Shown here piece after piece: positions 12,254 through 28,240 of a stretch of DNA of 64,000 nucleotides; position 1 is the stretch's first letter, and every line of letters starts with the position of its first letter. This DNA is from Jaapia argillacea MUCL 33604 (Eukaryota > Basidiomycota > Agaricomycetes > Jaapiales > Jaapiaceae). The notes under the pieces are model-generated. The model made no database searches, was not told the origin of the DNA, and worked only from the letters and a program-made list of their open reading frames with translations. Both the position numbers and the translations under genes were made by a program. The stretch is taken from the NCBI GenBank assembly GCA_000697665.1, contig KL197728.1, positions 238,272-302,271 of the forward strand, given 5' to 3'.

Positions 12254-12565
12254 CCTCCCTCCCCCTCCCCCTTGCTCTGCTCCAATACCATTTCTACTCA
12301 CTACTTCCCGATGTGCATTTATTGGATCCATTATCGCAATTCATTTCATACCTTCTTGATTATCGCGTCTCAGCTTTTACGCGTGATTGAATCGCCTACT
12401 CTCCAATCTACAAGGTGGACCTCAGAAAAAGAGTCACTCATGGTATGCGAAAACAAAACAAATCGACATCAAAGATGAGACAACATTTTTAAGTAGGGGC
12501 CAACACCCCTTTACACCACAACCATCAACCATCCCCATTCACAACACCGCCCAAGTATCCTCCAC

Positions 12566-15500
12566 TCAACTCGCCATCCCTTGTCCCTCACCTTCCCCCT
12601 CCTCTCTCCCATGAATCTCAGCAACATCCCTCAACCTCCTCCCCATAATCTCCAAATAAGCAGCGTTCGCAGCCCACTCATTCGGGTACGCATCTTGGTT
12701 CGCCTATCCCAAAGCCCAAACGCGTCAACAACCAACACAAAAATGAGATTGCACGAAATTAAAAAGACTCACCAAATCCAACCCTGCAACCCTCCCCAAA
12801 ACAGGCCCCAACTTCTTATTAACCTCCTCCCTAAACCCCTTCACATCCCCAACCCCACTCCCTCCCCCTCCCCCACCAACACCAACACTGGCACCAAACC
12901 TCATACTCTGATACAACGAAGCCGACATCGAACTCTGCGTCTGCGCCAAAGAAGATTGGCCCCGTCGACCATGATACACCTCGGACGAAGAGTATTGTAC
13001 GAGATGACGCCAGAGAAGGAGAAGGAGCATCTCCATTGTAGCTATGGGTGTCAAGTTGTTATGGGTAAGGTGGGGATTGAAAGGGGGGGGAGTGCACATA
13101 CCAAGTAAAGTATCAGCAATCCCCTTCGCATCACCCATCATCCTCTCCACACGTCTACACACCAAACTCTTCTTCTGTCCAGCATCCAGATCTTCCAAAA
13201 AGTCTGCGTCTGATAAGTCGAGGAACTGCGAGTGAAACAATGCCGAAAGTTAGCAACTGGCTTCTTCAAGATTACAGAGAAACCAAACGACGGTAACCCA
13301 CCTCTTTAAGATTCTCAACCCTAATATGTTCCCTACTCGACAACTCCGCTCCCAACACGCTGATCTGCTTGAGCGTATCGGCAAGATCTTCGCATATATC
13401 GTTCAGAGCCTCGATGGCATCAGCGACACTTGGGACAGTGGCTAAATCAAACCAAGGAAAAGGCGCATTAGCGTGAGTATACACGGACAGGGAAAGCGTA
13501 GAGAAGAGCGCACCATGATAACGAGAAACCCTCTCATCCCGTCTCGGTGTCGTTGTAACAGGTGAAAGGACCAAGCTAAACTCAGGTTCTAGACACAATC
13601 CATAATCGTCAACACACCACGGCGTTGTTAAGACAGAGAACAACAAACCTGTGAAGTTACTCGTCGTCCCCAGGTATGCAATCAAGGCCTGCTGCAACAT
13701 CCTCTCCCTATGCCGAACGTTCACGTCAAACTTGGTGTTCGTGCCATACCCTGCGACCATTATGTCAGCAAGTTGGCCAGTCAAAGTAAACGGAACAAGC
13801 GACAAGGGTCGGAAATGTCGAGCACGAAACTTACCAGGAGCATAAGCCGCAGCATCCTGCACTTCAGCGGCAGTCCGTGGCTTCACAAACTGTGTTAATC
13901 TCCCACTGACCACGAACTTGGCAGCTAAACTCAGCACCGCTGCATGTATTCCCCCGAAACCAGACGTGGTCGACAACTATAAGATATACAAATTGAGGCT
14001 GTCAAGCAGACTGGAGCGAGGCCGTGCGCGGGAGATGAGACTCACCAGCTCGGACTGGGGGACGACAGGCAGTACACCCCCACATAGCGAGATCAGTAGA
14101 TGGAACTCTTCAACCAACGCCAGGGGGATAAAATCGGAATCATTTTTAAGGAGGATGATAATGGTATCTCGGTGACTAGACAGGAACTCCATCGCCTTCA
14201 GAGATAAATAATAAATTAGACGAAGTAAAACTGCGACAAGGCTGGAGGATATCAGAAGGGAAGAAACGACGTACTTGATTGCCCGCAGTGGCGTGTTTAT
14301 GCCCCAAACTCGCAAGCATGGCATCGACAAGTTGCAAAGTAGGCATGAACAACTGGTGATAACGCTCGATAGCAGACGGTAAGAAACTATCCTGGTCTAG
14401 AACAATACCTGATCAGAAATCGTGGATGTGTAGAAATGAATGGCTCTCACCGATGAAGGACTGATCAGCTTCAGGCCTCGCGTCGAGGAAGTCACATTGA
14501 GCAAGGACAGGAAGAACCCTTGCTTCCAACAATCTTTCGGCGCCTTGTCGAGTTTGAGCTATCCGAATGAGCAAAGACATTTTTGACTCGAATACATAAA
14601 GCGGATTGAGATCATCTGCGAATGCCCGCGCATGAGGAAACAGATACAAGGGCGGGAAGGGAGGGACACACCTGGATCCGGTTTCAACACCGACTGTAAC
14701 TGAAGGTCTGAATCCTTCAAACCCCGCACAAAGTTGGAGAGTATGCCATGACGGACCAACGTCGAGAGGACCGTATGTTGCTTCTCTACCCGAGAAAGCT
14801 GCACCAACGAGTCGAGAAGCATGAATGCAACAGTCTTCCATACCTCAGGTCCGTCGATAGCATCGCGTGAGATGATAGAGACCAGCCGATCACTGACACT
14901 TTTCATGATAGCCAAGCTACCTGTTTGAAGAGTAAGAGCAGGATTTTGAGATCGTTTCGGTTGACCAACAAGCGACAGGGACATTGCACTATCGCTGAGA
15001 ACAGACTCCCCTCTGAGCATCGAGACAGATAACGACGCCGAGAGGTTGCTTCCTGTAATCGCTTCTGGATCTGGGTCCGATGCGGTCATGAGGTGAAGAT
15101 AGTTGATGAGGGTCGCGTATAAGTTGCCACGAACAAGTTCCGTCCGGCTGTTATCCATGATTCCGTCAAGGATACTGCGAAGGAGAGCATACAACCGTTC
15201 GGCAGGAAGAGATCCAGCTTCAATATCCGCTCCTGCAGACTGAATGATGATCTGGTGACGTCTATCTTCCCGAAGTTTAGTGACGCAAGATAAGATAGCT
15301 TCGGATAGCAGGACCGCCGTAGGTTCCTGCACATTGGCAGAGCGCAGGGTAGCAGGAAGTACGTGGAGGAGGTCGAACAACATACTCTCTCGGCGCTCAT
15401 GAGGGAGACCACCGAAACACTTCATAAGGGTCATGTCAAGCAACCGTCTCCAAGCTTCATAGGCAGAGGTTACGGCGTGACGAATCTCCCGGCGATGGTT

Positions 15501-18500
15501 CTCAACGGCGCAGCTTTCGAGTATATACGTCGTCTCTGCGGCCAATTGCTCGACGTGTGCTGGCGTCATGACACGACCTTGTCCGTGCAAGAGTCGCCTT
15601 GCTGAGGCGAGTAGAGATAGAAGCGCGCCTTTATCCACGATCTCGCAGCCGTAGCCGTCGACCCGTATGCAAGACATCAGGTTCAACTGGCCAAAAAATT
15701 GCATATCAACGGGATTTGACGTCAGGCTGTCCGACCAGTCAAAGTTGAGGGACTGCAGTAGTTCGATGATTCGTAGATGGGACTGTCCGACCTCGCGGAA
15801 GGGCCTGTATAGGTCCTCCAGGTCATCGGAATCGTCTTGATAAACCGTTTCGTTGCCAAATAAGATCTGGAGCAGATCTGTTACACTCTTGTGGTGACCC
15901 TTGCTCGTGAGAACATGCAGTTCGAGGGCGATAAGGTCGAGAATCCATGACCGAAGACGAAGGAATGAACTCAGGGTGGGTACGGTTGTCGTCACACGGG
16001 AACCATCGTTGTAAAGAACTTGGACGGGTTGGTCAACTTCCAAGGATGGGGCCTGGAATGTGACCGCGGCGAGTTGTCGTGCAAAGAAGTCTTCTCGAGT
16101 TCGGAGGTATCGCATGGAGAACTCTGAAGTTCGAGAGTGAACACAAAGCTGGTAGACAACGCGGTAGCATCGCTCAGCCAATGGGGGGAGTGTGATAAAC
16201 AAGGGGTCGGTCTGTGTTGCACGCCGGGCTTCTCGCTCCTTCCCTTTGCCCTTCAAATCTGGAACACCCGCCATCAACAAATCCAGGATGACATGGATGC
16301 ATGCTCGGCGGGCATTCAGTGCATGGGGATCTTGAATCTGGGCTTCGCCTCCTGCCCTACCGAGTAAGAAGAAGTGAGCAACGTTGGGGTATGGCCGGCC
16401 AGCCTCGGTGCCTTGAATGAAGAGATCTAGGACGGCAAGTCTGTTTGCTTGTGCTAACGAATCCGATGTTCCGTTGGGATCCGGCGCACCGGCTCCCGTG
16501 CTGTGTTCTGCGGTATCTTCAGCGCTAGACACATCCTCCAGCGTTTCGGCTTCCAGGACCTGCTTATAGCCAGCGAGGATACGGTCCGAGTCACTGCTCC
16601 GGTCAAGCAAAGTGGCCAGATTACCAAAGGCGGAGGAACTTGTAAGGGCCGTGACAATCTTGATGGACAGCAGAACCAACTCTGGATAGGCAGGGAACGA
16701 CACATATGCGGCCAAAGCAGGGACATATTGTGGACCGAATGACAAGGCTTGGTCTAGTCTTGTGAAGTAGGAGCGAGGGTAGGCGGTTCCGACAAAGGCT
16801 GAGCTGTCAAACTCTGACAACAAGGGGATGAGAATATCGACAAAGATATCTTGAATCTCCAGAACCCGATGTACAATTCTCAGGACACGAACGATGGTGC
16901 TTCGGAAGTAGGGCTCCTCTTCAGCGTAGCCTCGGTCCAGAGCCTCGACACCGTCGACGACATACTTCAATATGGTTTCTTGAAGGGACGAGTTCGTCAA
17001 CATCAGTTTCATGATCTCGTACCCCGGTTGGACGAGCAAAGGCACAACAACCTCGCCCTTGAGCTGACTTTCCGAATTCGCGAATGCTAGCAGGGATTCG
17101 AGATCGTAACTCGCCAAGCAGCGCTCAATGAAGCAAAGGGAAAGGCCGTCCATCTGCCACCTATCCGAGGGACGGAGGTACTCCCGGCTTTGCACTCTTC
17201 GGAATACGTGATTGACGACAAACGAGGCAAAGGGCCCAATTCCAGGCAACCGGTAAGGTTGACCCAGGTTATCGGGGATGGTATTGGTAGGCTGAGCGTC
17301 GGCGAGCCGGTCTTTCAACGGGATACGCTTCTGGGTATGGATGAGGGTGCTAAGAAGTCGGAGGAATGGGATGGTGGCGGGATACATCTTGTGCACAGCT
17401 TCTACCTCCTCTAATTCAACTTCTACACCCTTGACAGGAGCCATACCGATACCTGACCCCGACCCGACACGGACGTTGATAACCTCCAATCGTTCCATCA
17501 ACGTCCATACCGCCTTGCAAATCTCTACTCCAGCTATTCCGGCACCCGGTTCGCAGAAAGCTGCAAGGGTGTCAAAGAGCGCCCCCTTTAGCTCCAGCGG
17601 GACTCCGAGCGGGATCAAGGCTACCAGTGTCGGAATTGCTCTGAACTGTGCATGGCCTGAAATGGCCAATCGCACAGGAACAGAGTATGTTACAACCGTA
17701 GCGAGGAGCCGTAAGAAAGACTGAGCCAACAAGACGTCTTTCGGACCTAGGGTAATCTGTGGTGCATGCTGATGTTGCGCCTGCGATTGATTCGGGTTCT
17801 GCTGCCACGACTGGGAGAATCCCAAATTCTGGGGTGGCGGAGAACGAGCGGTCGGGGTAGGAGTCGCCCAGGACTCCAATAACCCAAAGATGACGATCCA
17901 GGACACTGTCGGTCCAGAGTTGTAGGGTGACTGACCAGGAGATGAAGGAAGCATACTTCCGGGGATAACCTCGCTGCCACCACGGGCCATGAAGTTATAC
18001 GCAAGTTCGCTACACTGCTGGCCCTTTGCCAGACCAGACAGCATGTCGTACAGGGCCATCGACATATCCACGTCTCTGGCCTGAGTTGACCATACCGCCC
18101 ACTGTAGGAATGAGGGAAGCTTCGGTGATTGAGCTTCAACGTATTCCTGGTAGATGGTGCGTCGAGACTCTGGGAGACCAGATCCCCAAAATTGGAGAGC
18201 GCTCTCGTTGGGAAGGTTGGAGTATAGTAGACCGACGAATGAGAAGAGCATGGCGATGTCATTCCGAGGAGTTGGTTGTGAAGATCTATCTGAATCAGAT
18301 GTAGTGGGTGGAGGGAAACGACTTGTAGTAGAGCCTCGGAAAATGCGAGTGCGGTCGGAACGAGTGCTGGATAGGACAAGATCCTCTTGTCGTTGCTTGA
18401 TCTTGCGCAATTCTGATGAGGCGTGGGTAATAAGAGAGCGAACGAGTACTTCGAACCCCTGGAGCACAAAGGGTTTGAAGTCCTCATGCGGCACTTCCAA

Positions 18501-19969
18501 GTGTTGCTCTGGCTCCGAAGAGAGCAAAAAGTGCGCATAGGAGGAAGGGGGATATCCACCACCTCGTTTCTGCAGCTGAGCTACCGAACGTGTGAGGTAA
18601 GTGAAAGCGTCTCCTTGCACTGCATTCCACACTTGCGTTTCCAGTTCTTCCGTCTTAAACCCGTCCTGATGCTCCAGTGAAGGATCACGATGTCTGGTCT
18701 CAGTCAAAAATAGCGTCCATTTCAGCAAGATCGTTGCCTTCAAACCCAGTTCCTTCCATTCCGTGGATGGATCCAGTTTCTTCTTCATAAATGCCACCAG
18801 TCCCTTATCTGCAGCTAATTTTCTCCGTAGTGCTCCACCAGCCGAGTCGGGGTCAACGGGATCCAGAGCGACGAGGATGGTGGCGAGGACGTAGAATGTG
18901 ATGGAATGATGGGGATTGCCAGGAAGCCACTCGACCATTCTCTGAATCTCTTCCGGCGGGAGATATCCGACACGGGAAATCAAGTACAAGGCATTGGAAA
19001 GATTTCGACGCTCGTACTTGAGAGAATCGCACCGAGCCGTCAGAACGTCGAGGCCAAGAGCAGGTGGTCGTCCTTCTATGGTGATCAGCTCAGCACTCTC
19101 GTCAGGAGGGTAACGCTCACCTTGGGCAGATGGTGCGACAGTGTCGCTGACCGCACATTGTCTCGCGTTTTGGGCAGTTGAGATAACATTTCCCAAATTC
19201 TCAATCTCCTTCCAAATCTTGAATGGAAGCGACCCCAGTGTCTTGTCTTGTACGGGCATAAGATATTCCCGGACGAAGCGGTCAAGGTCGTAATAAACTT
19301 GCGGAGCTGCCCCTGCAGAAGCGGCGTCTGAAGCCTGGAGGAGGAAGACAAGACAATCGCTGATATGCCGACGCCGTTCGTGAAATTCGAGGATGGTCGC
19401 CTCTATGAGATCGGTCTGCGTGATGTTGGGGTTCTCGACCATAATGCTGTGGAGGAGACCGGCGACATAACGTTCTGAACAGTTGAGTTGCTGAGAAATG
19501 AAGACGACTTGGCGCGTAAATTCGACATTGACGGAGAGAGATCGACCGTTTATGGTGGTCTTTCCTGCAGACACGCATTAGTAGATGGCCCGCGAGTGAG
19601 AGGTGGTTGGAGGAGCGGCGAGTAACACCAAAGCGGGCATTCAACGATGGTCAAAGGCCAAAGGTGATTTGCCCTCGACTAGATGTCACAGATGCACTGA
19701 GAGGGATACACGGCCTTAGAACGCGAACGGGTGACTCCTTGACCAGTTCAAACCGCGAGACTGCGAATACCAGCCAAATACCACAGCGGAAACTCACCGG
19801 ATTCCAATTCTTTCTGCTCCTGCGCACTTCGCGGTCCCACATCGAACACCTTTGCCAACAGTGGCTGGAAGTCATTCAGCAGGGTAAACAACTCCTGCTC
19901 GCCGTGCACAGAACCCTGCGCATTGATGATGTTATGGAGAATGGCGCGCAGTCGGGCAACGGATTCCAT
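12566..19969 (-). CDS. NUP192: Nucleoporin NUP192/NUP205
   Basis: Large alpha-solenoid scaffold of the nuclear-pore inner ring. Eleven exons sum to 2,191 residues: 19798-19969, 14672-19564, 14451-14615, 14275-14408, 14046-14195, 13835-13976, 13649-13750, 13302-13588, 13102-13225, 12773-13041 and 12566-12703. The 4.9-kb second exon carries most of the protein. The N-terminal region matches fungal Nup192 (KELESGKTTINGRS across the first join, RQVVFISQQLNCSERYVAG), and VYYDLDRFVREYL follows. The C-terminal exons retain the family pattern FMPTLQLVDAMLA, SSHRDTIIILLK and EFHLLISLCGGVLPVVPQ. The ATG at 19969 opens just before conserved sequence; a further ATG upstream in frame (20137) is possible but not supported by homology. 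Length fits the 1,700-2,100 residue family. Confidence 0.92.
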
Positions 19970-20245
19970 GACGAGCAAGAGGTTATCAAGCCAGATATTG
20001 GGTTGGATTGTCCCAAATTTTGACGCCCAGCGCAAGTCGATCGTTGTTCTTTTTGCGTTCGGACGCGTCGACCTCGATGCTGAAGGCTGTCGCGTCACCG
20101 TGGGACTACACGCTGCTGCTCGCCTGCCGCATTCCATATGTCCCTTATCTCCTTACCCCTTGCCCTCAACCATAGTGTCGAGTGTCGAGTTCGCCCTGGC
20201 TTTCTCTCCTCCGCCCGGAATCGACCTGAACTTTCTGTCCCTACA

Positions 20246-21091
20246 ATGTCTGAAATCACTTACAGGCAATATGTGGGAGAGTCCGACCTCCCCCAGATAA
20301 TGGCACTCGTTCAGAGCGAGCTCAGTGAGCCATACGTTATCTACACTTATCGCTACTTCTTACATGAATGGTCAGCATTCTCCTCTTTCTCTCGTTCTCC
20401 CCATCTCTGGGTGCTCGTACTAAACATGCATGGCTAACCTCTCACCGTCCACCAGGCCTCATTTATCTTTCCTTGTGAGCCTCTAACGCAGTCACACAGC
20501 ACGACCTTGTTCTAGAGCCAACCGCCATTCCCTCTCCAGGCTTTCCCGCCGGACTCTAGTGAGCCCGTTGGTGTCATCGTTTGCAAACAGAGCATGCATC
20601 GAGAACGAGCTAATCGTGGGTACATTGCAATGCTGAGTGTCAATAAACTATGGCGAAAGAGAGGCATAGGTACGGCTGTCTTTGGTTCAACTTCCTCCTC
20701 ACTCCGTCTGAGATCAATTCACCGTCTAGCAAGCACTTTAGTGAAGAAATCCATCGATGTCATGAAGCAACATCGGGTCGAGGAGGTAACCTTCCCATTC
20801 ATCCACCTCTCTTTGCCACTTACCTTCCACTCCTCATAGGTCGTCCTCGAAACCGAATTTGACAATTCCGCAGCTCTCTCCCTTTACGAATCCCTTGGCT
20901 TTATTCGCGAGAAACGACTTTATCGTTTCTACCTCAACGGCAAAGATGCTTTCCGTCTGACACTCGTCATTCCACCAACCGACGCTCCCGAAGACGACGA
21001 TAAGCCTGTCGTTAGGTTTGGCCGATATATGCCCTATCGAGCTTACCAGATCTCACTACCGTACGCCCAAGATGAAGTTTCTTCTCGCTAA
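20246..21091 (+). CDS. NAA30: N-alpha-acetyltransferase NatC catalytic subunit (NAA30/MAK3)
   Basis: GNAT-fold enzyme that acetylates protein N-termini beginning Met-Leu/Ile/Phe/Trp, with the NatC partners NAA35 and NAA38. Five exons, 20246-20370, 20456-20474, 20540-20669, 20730-20785 and 20840-21091, sum to 193 residues. The family opening [21 protein letters not shown] and [11 protein letters not shown] are clear. The acetyl-CoA loop is split by an intron and reads [19 protein letters not shown]. The terminal segment is [19 protein letters not shown]. Exon 2 is only 19 nt. The gene is divergent from NUP192, with about 276 bp between starts. Confidence 0.95.
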
Positions 21092-21511
21092 TCCCCCCCC
21101 ATATGTTTCCATTTTCTTTTCTTGATTCCTAACGCTCATTCACCCTCCGGGCCCATTTTTGCAATCATAACCATGTACTTCTTGGTACCTTGACACCTCC
21201 ACTCCTCCTAATCATACTGATACTGTACCTCGCTTGTAGCACTCTGTAGCACCACTACGAATCTCATGTACTTGTCGCTTCGTGAACGTAACTACTTTAC
21301 TACTTTCTTGTCCCGTCGATCTGCGTTGTGTCTCAATAATACTTGGATAATTGTTCCGCGTTCGACGTTGTTGGTTGAAGAATGATTGTGGGACATTGGA
21401 GCACACATGCATGAAGGTCAAAGACTGATTTCTATTTTACTGCTCCGGACCTACAATAAATGGGTGTCTACCCGATAATAAAAAAAAGGAATCGTCCCTC
21501 ACATCGTCCAC

Positions 21512-24112
<2,601 letters not shown>

Positions 24113-24159
24113 GATGGCGGAAGAGAACAGAGGTGGATTGCCAGCAAGTGATTCCCTAC

Positions 24160-24167
24160 TTTTTATA
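24160..24167 (-). promoter_or_regulatory. TATA box of BiP gene
   Basis: TATAAAAA on the minus strand about 48 bp upstream of the BiP ATG. The match and spacing are good for a strongly inducible gene. Confidence 0.55.
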
Positions 24168-24198
24168 ACAAGGAGCTACGTGTCAGGGAAGAAACTGC

Positions 24199-24206
24199 GA
24201 CGTGGC
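24199..24206 (-). promoter_or_regulatory. ACGT-core element upstream of BiP (possible UPR site)
   Basis: GCCACGTC on the minus strand, about 90 bp upstream of the ATG. The CCACG/ACGT core resembles bZIP (Hac1/XBP1-type) target sites, and two further ACGT cores lie nearby (about 24178-24182 and 24258). Assignment to the unfolded-protein response is inference from the gene's known biology. Confidence 0.35.
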
Positions 24207-24889
24207 ATCGGCTTTTCCACTCCAAGTCCTTTTTCCCACGCCTCGCCACCTGCACCTCCACGTCTCCGACCACACAGCTGACCGAAATGGAGGGAACATT
24301 CGCGAAATCTGCAAGAAATTCACCAAAGATATTCCTGTTCACGACTGAGCTGGTGCACTGTTATATCCGCACCATTTATGTGTTCATCACCCGCTCAAAT
24401 CGCGGGATGGAGGTGCCTGTTCATCCTTTACGCGGCTGGACTCTGCCTCGACTACCCCGACCGATGTCTACTACCATGCGCATATGGCTCGCATATCGTC
24501 TCCAATGCTCCAACACTCTGGCATATCTCCTCGCTTAGCTATTTTTGATCCTCTATCAAACCCCTTGATGTCCTCTGTCCATAACGCCTCGGCCCACCTT
24601 CTGCTCTGAAACCTTGTGCAACCACCAAACTCCCATTTCACATTTTCGATCGGTGATCTATCGTCTCTTCGAGAGTCTTCCCAACCCCTTGCGATCGTGA
24701 TCCATTCTTGCAGATATCCCCGAAACGCTTGAGTTGTCCCGTTCCGCTGCCAATCCTTGCCTTGCCTAGAACCAATCATCTGCTCTTCTGAGTGTCTCCT
24801 CCGCTTTATCTGTTTCTTCTCCCTTAAGCGAGCGAATACGCGTCTGCAGCGCCGACGCCTAACTGATACGCGAGCATTAAGCTACGGTC

Positions 24890-24915
24890 AGTTGAAATGG
24901 GGAATCCTATATATA
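24890..24915 (+). promoter_or_regulatory. Shared promoter block, permease 1: AGTTGAAATG plus TATA
   Basis: AGTTGAAATG at 24890-24899 is followed by TATATATA at 24908-24915, about 80 bp before the ATG. The same decamer lies upstream of permeases 2 and 3. Confidence 0.55.
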
Positions 24916-24987
24916 CCTCCCCCAGAGTGCATGGTACTCTCGTCTTTACCGACCTCCTCCATCCACCCCTCCCCTCACACGACCACA

Positions 24988-27148
24988 ATGTCCGAAGGCA
25001 AGACAGACGTCGCAGTCGCTGATGAGGCACTCTTGGCCAGCTTGGGTTACAAGCAGGAGTTCAAGCGTGCTTTTACAGCACTCGAAGTGAGTCATTATGC
25101 ACCACTCTACTCGTAGCCTTCCTAACGACAACCACCAAAGGTGTTTGGTATTGCTTTCAGTATCATCGGATTGCTGCCATCAATAGCGTAAGTTGCTCGT
25201 GGTCATCTACCCACCTCTCGGGGCCCTCACGGCTATCCTAGATCCGTGTTGTTCTATTCCGTCCCGAATGGAGGTCCCGCCGCCATGGTTTGGGGATGGG
25301 CCGTTGCCGCATTCTTTATCCTCCTCGTTGGTTTGGCTATGGCTGAGCTCGGTTCGGCTGCTCCCACGTCCGGAGGGGTGCGTTGACTTCATCCAGCTTC
25401 AACCCTTCACGAACCTCACTCCCGGTCCGTAGTTGTATTTCTGGACGCACTCGTTATCATCGCCTCGATGGAAGAATCTCCTGTCATGGATTGTCGGCTG
25501 TAAGTTTTTCTTAGTTGTTCGACGTTCCTCGGCCATTAACGTCTTCGTTGCATTTTCAGACGCAAACACCATCGGCGTGATCGCCGCTGTGGCCTCGATT
25601 GATTGGGGATGTGCTGTACAAATTATGGCAGCCGCCAGTATCGGCTCCAACCAAACTTTCTCGGCGACTAGCGGACAAACTTTGTGCGTATCTGAGCCTC
25701 GCCCCTAGGCCTGTGGATGCTGACGACTACCTCAGTGCTGTATATGTCGCAGTTGTACTCTCACATGCCGTCATCTGTTGTTTGGCGACCCAGATTCTTG
25801 CTCGTCTCCAGACTGTGTACTTGATCTTGAACGTTTTGTAAGTTCATGAAATTCTTCAAACCTCTACACTTGGATAGCATTGCTTATTCGAGAACTCCTC
25901 TAGGTTGTGTTTCGCTGTCATTATCGCTCTCCCCGCCGCGACCCCAGCCGAGTTCAAGAACACGGCCAAGTTTGCTCTTGGTGACTTCTCCAACGTCAGC
26001 GGATGGGACAATGGCTTCGCCTTTGTTCTTAGTTTCCTGGCTCCCCTTTGGACCATCTGTACGTCCTCATCAACCCTTCGTCGGGCATGCATTGATGTGA
26101 CAATTAACAGGCTCTTTTGACTCCGCTGTCCATATCAGCGAGGAAGCTGCCAACGCTGCCACTGCTGTCCCTTGGGCCATTACTGGTGCCATCGCCATCG
26201 CTGGCGTTCTCGGTTGGGGTGAGCGTTCATCACATCGTATCACTGTCGATGATCGTCCTAAATTGAAGCATCTCACTAGCCATCAACGTCTCCCTCGCAT
26301 TCTGCATGGGAACTGATCTTGAGGCCATTTTGGGCAGCCCCATCGGTCAACCAATGGCCGTCATCTTCTACAACAGCTTTGGACAGAAGGGGACTCTTGC
26401 ACTTTGGGCTGTTGTCGTTCTTGCTCAATACATGATGGGTTCTAGTATGGTTCGTAATATTTCCCTTGTTTACAGTCTTTCTCGACATTAACTCTTTCTT
26501 CAGGTTCTAGCCGCATCCCGACAATCCTTTGCCTTCTCTCGTGATGGAGCCCTCCCATTCTCCAGAATTCTCTACCGAATGAACAGCTACACCGGCACAC
26601 CCGTCAATACAGTTTGGTTCGTCTGCATCTGGGCTATCCTCCTTGGCCTTCTTGCCTTTGCTGGTGCAGTCGCCATTAACGCTGTGTTCGAAATCGGTGT
26701 CGTTGCTGCCTATATCGCCTACTCAATTCCCATTGCTGCTCGCTTCTTGGGCGAGAATGATTTCAAGCCCGGTCCTTTCACATTGGGTGCCTTCGTACGT
26801 CTCATTTCTTCTGGTTGGCCGTCCCTACCATGTTAACATTTATGTTTTCTTTCACAGAGCAAGCCCGTCGCGTTCTTGGCCGTCACCTGGATGACCTTCA
26901 TGGGCATTGTCTTCCTCTTCCCCGCAACGCCCACGGCCGACTCTCAGACCATGAACTACACCGTCGTGGTCTTGGGTGGTGTTATGATTCTATCCCTGAT
27001 CTGGTATTACTTCCCCGTATACGGCGGCGTCCATTGGTTCACCGGTCCAGTCCCGACTGTTGAAGACGACGGCGCGTCTGCCAGCACGGATATCAAGGAG
27101 AAAATCCCAGAGGGTTTGGAGAGTCACTTTGAACCGGTTCAATCATGA
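24988..27148 (+). CDS. GABA-type amino-acid permease, copy 1
   Basis: APC-superfamily transporter of the fungal GABA/choline permease type, expected in the plasma membrane as a proton-driven amino-acid importer; the substrate cannot be told from sequence. Eleven exons, 24988-25086, 25141-25187, 25242-25377, 25433-25499, 25560-25683, 25736-25837, 25904-26058, 26111-26218, 26280-26449, 26504-26794 and 26858-27148, give 529 residues. The cytosolic N-terminus LLASLGYKQEFKRAF leads into helix 1, FGIAFSIIGLLPSIAS, the unwound-helix substrate motif. AMAELGSAAPTSGGLYFW and ASRQSFAFSRDGALPFS are further family marks. About 12 hydrophobic segments are visible, and the C-terminus is acidic and cytosolic. 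Relative to copies 2 and 3 the first exon is one codon shorter and the last two codons shorter. Confidence 0.93.
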
Positions 27149-28240
27149 GATTTCTGTAACTTCTGACGCGTAATTTATGAAGTAGTATCAACTGGTACTC
27201 ATCACGACCGTGTATACACATTAATCATCTGTCTATCTAAGTACCTACATATTTATTGGAATACACCCTCGTTTATTGACAGAAGTCTCTTGACGTTGAG
27301 GCCTTGAGCTTGAGGCTTCAAATTGAACTTTGTCAATGTCTTGGAGCTTGGAGTGGCTCGAACTGCCGGTGATCTACCACATACTTCGTACGACATCTAT
27401 ATCATCGTTGATCCAGCATTTCTGTACCTTCGTCTTCGAACAGCCAATTGCCAGCGCTTCTGCCAAGAAGATACATAGAGTTTCCTGGGTCCTGTTCTCC
27501 TGGTAGCTCCTTATCTCTCCCTGTTTTACATTTCCAAATGAGCGACCGGGTGTGCAGAGCCCGGTCTTCATTTTGACCATCTTTATGCTGCTCCATCATC
27601 CAAACTCTGAGCTCTGTCAATTGTGATTGGACACATGCATTCTGTCTTTTCAAGTGCCTACTAGGTGGACCGGCAAGGTCAACGACTTGAACGCCTTCGG
27701 TTCAGGCTGACGCTTGAGGCCTTGAGGAGGGTCTGTTAACCTTATGTACCCCAGGCCCCTCCGTTTGTTTCGGCGAGCGCGGAGTTGTTTGATGGGTTGA
27801 GAAGCAGAGGTTGATGGAGACGAGTCTCTGCAGGCAACCATCGCTGCCAGACATACTTAACTTACTCGCCGCTGATTCACCCCGGACCCCCCTTTTTTAT
27901 GATTATGAGCGCCCGCGAACCTCTATCAAGAAGTTCTCTGCCTCCTTACGCACCCCATGCTTCTTTCCACCGACAAACCTCCCCTCGGTCCTGGAGATAA
28001 TTGCCCTTGTAGCTGGCTTAGCAGGTGTGTGGGGTCTTATCTTATCGAACATCCCGGATAACGAGAAGAACCTGTCCAATTCCCACATATCGACACCAAA
28101 CCCAACTCTTGATAGGCACCACATTGGTACCGGATGGAGTTGAAATGCTATATATACAGGTCCAAACCGCGATGCTGAGAGATTTTTCGTCGCTTCTTGA
28201 CGGTCCCCCTCCAACTCGTCTCTGCACACGACCCATCACC
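27149..28240. other. Intergenic region between permeases 1 and 2
   Basis: No gene is supported. The stretch 27290-27340 and again 27690-27730 contains repeated GGCCTTGAG/CTTGAGGC words, of unknown meaning. The promoter of copy 2 occupies the right end. Confidence 0.45.
28111..28156 (+). promoter_or_regulatory. Shared promoter block, permease 2
   Basis: GATAGGCACCACATTG at 28111-28126, AGTTGAAATG at 28138-28147 and TATATATA at 28149-28156, about 85 bp before the ATG. All parts recur before permease 3. GATA cores are classic sites for fungal nitrogen regulators, so n-source control is a reasonable inference. Confidence 0.55.

Larger units (their letters stand above)
24113..24987. other. Divergent region, BiP / permease 1
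   Basis: Holds the BiP promoter at the left and the permease 1 promoter at the right. No separate gene is supported. Confidence 0.5.

Noticed and set aside
14413-19644. Several open frames on both strands inside NUP192
   Set aside because: They are shadows of the long NUP192 coding exon.
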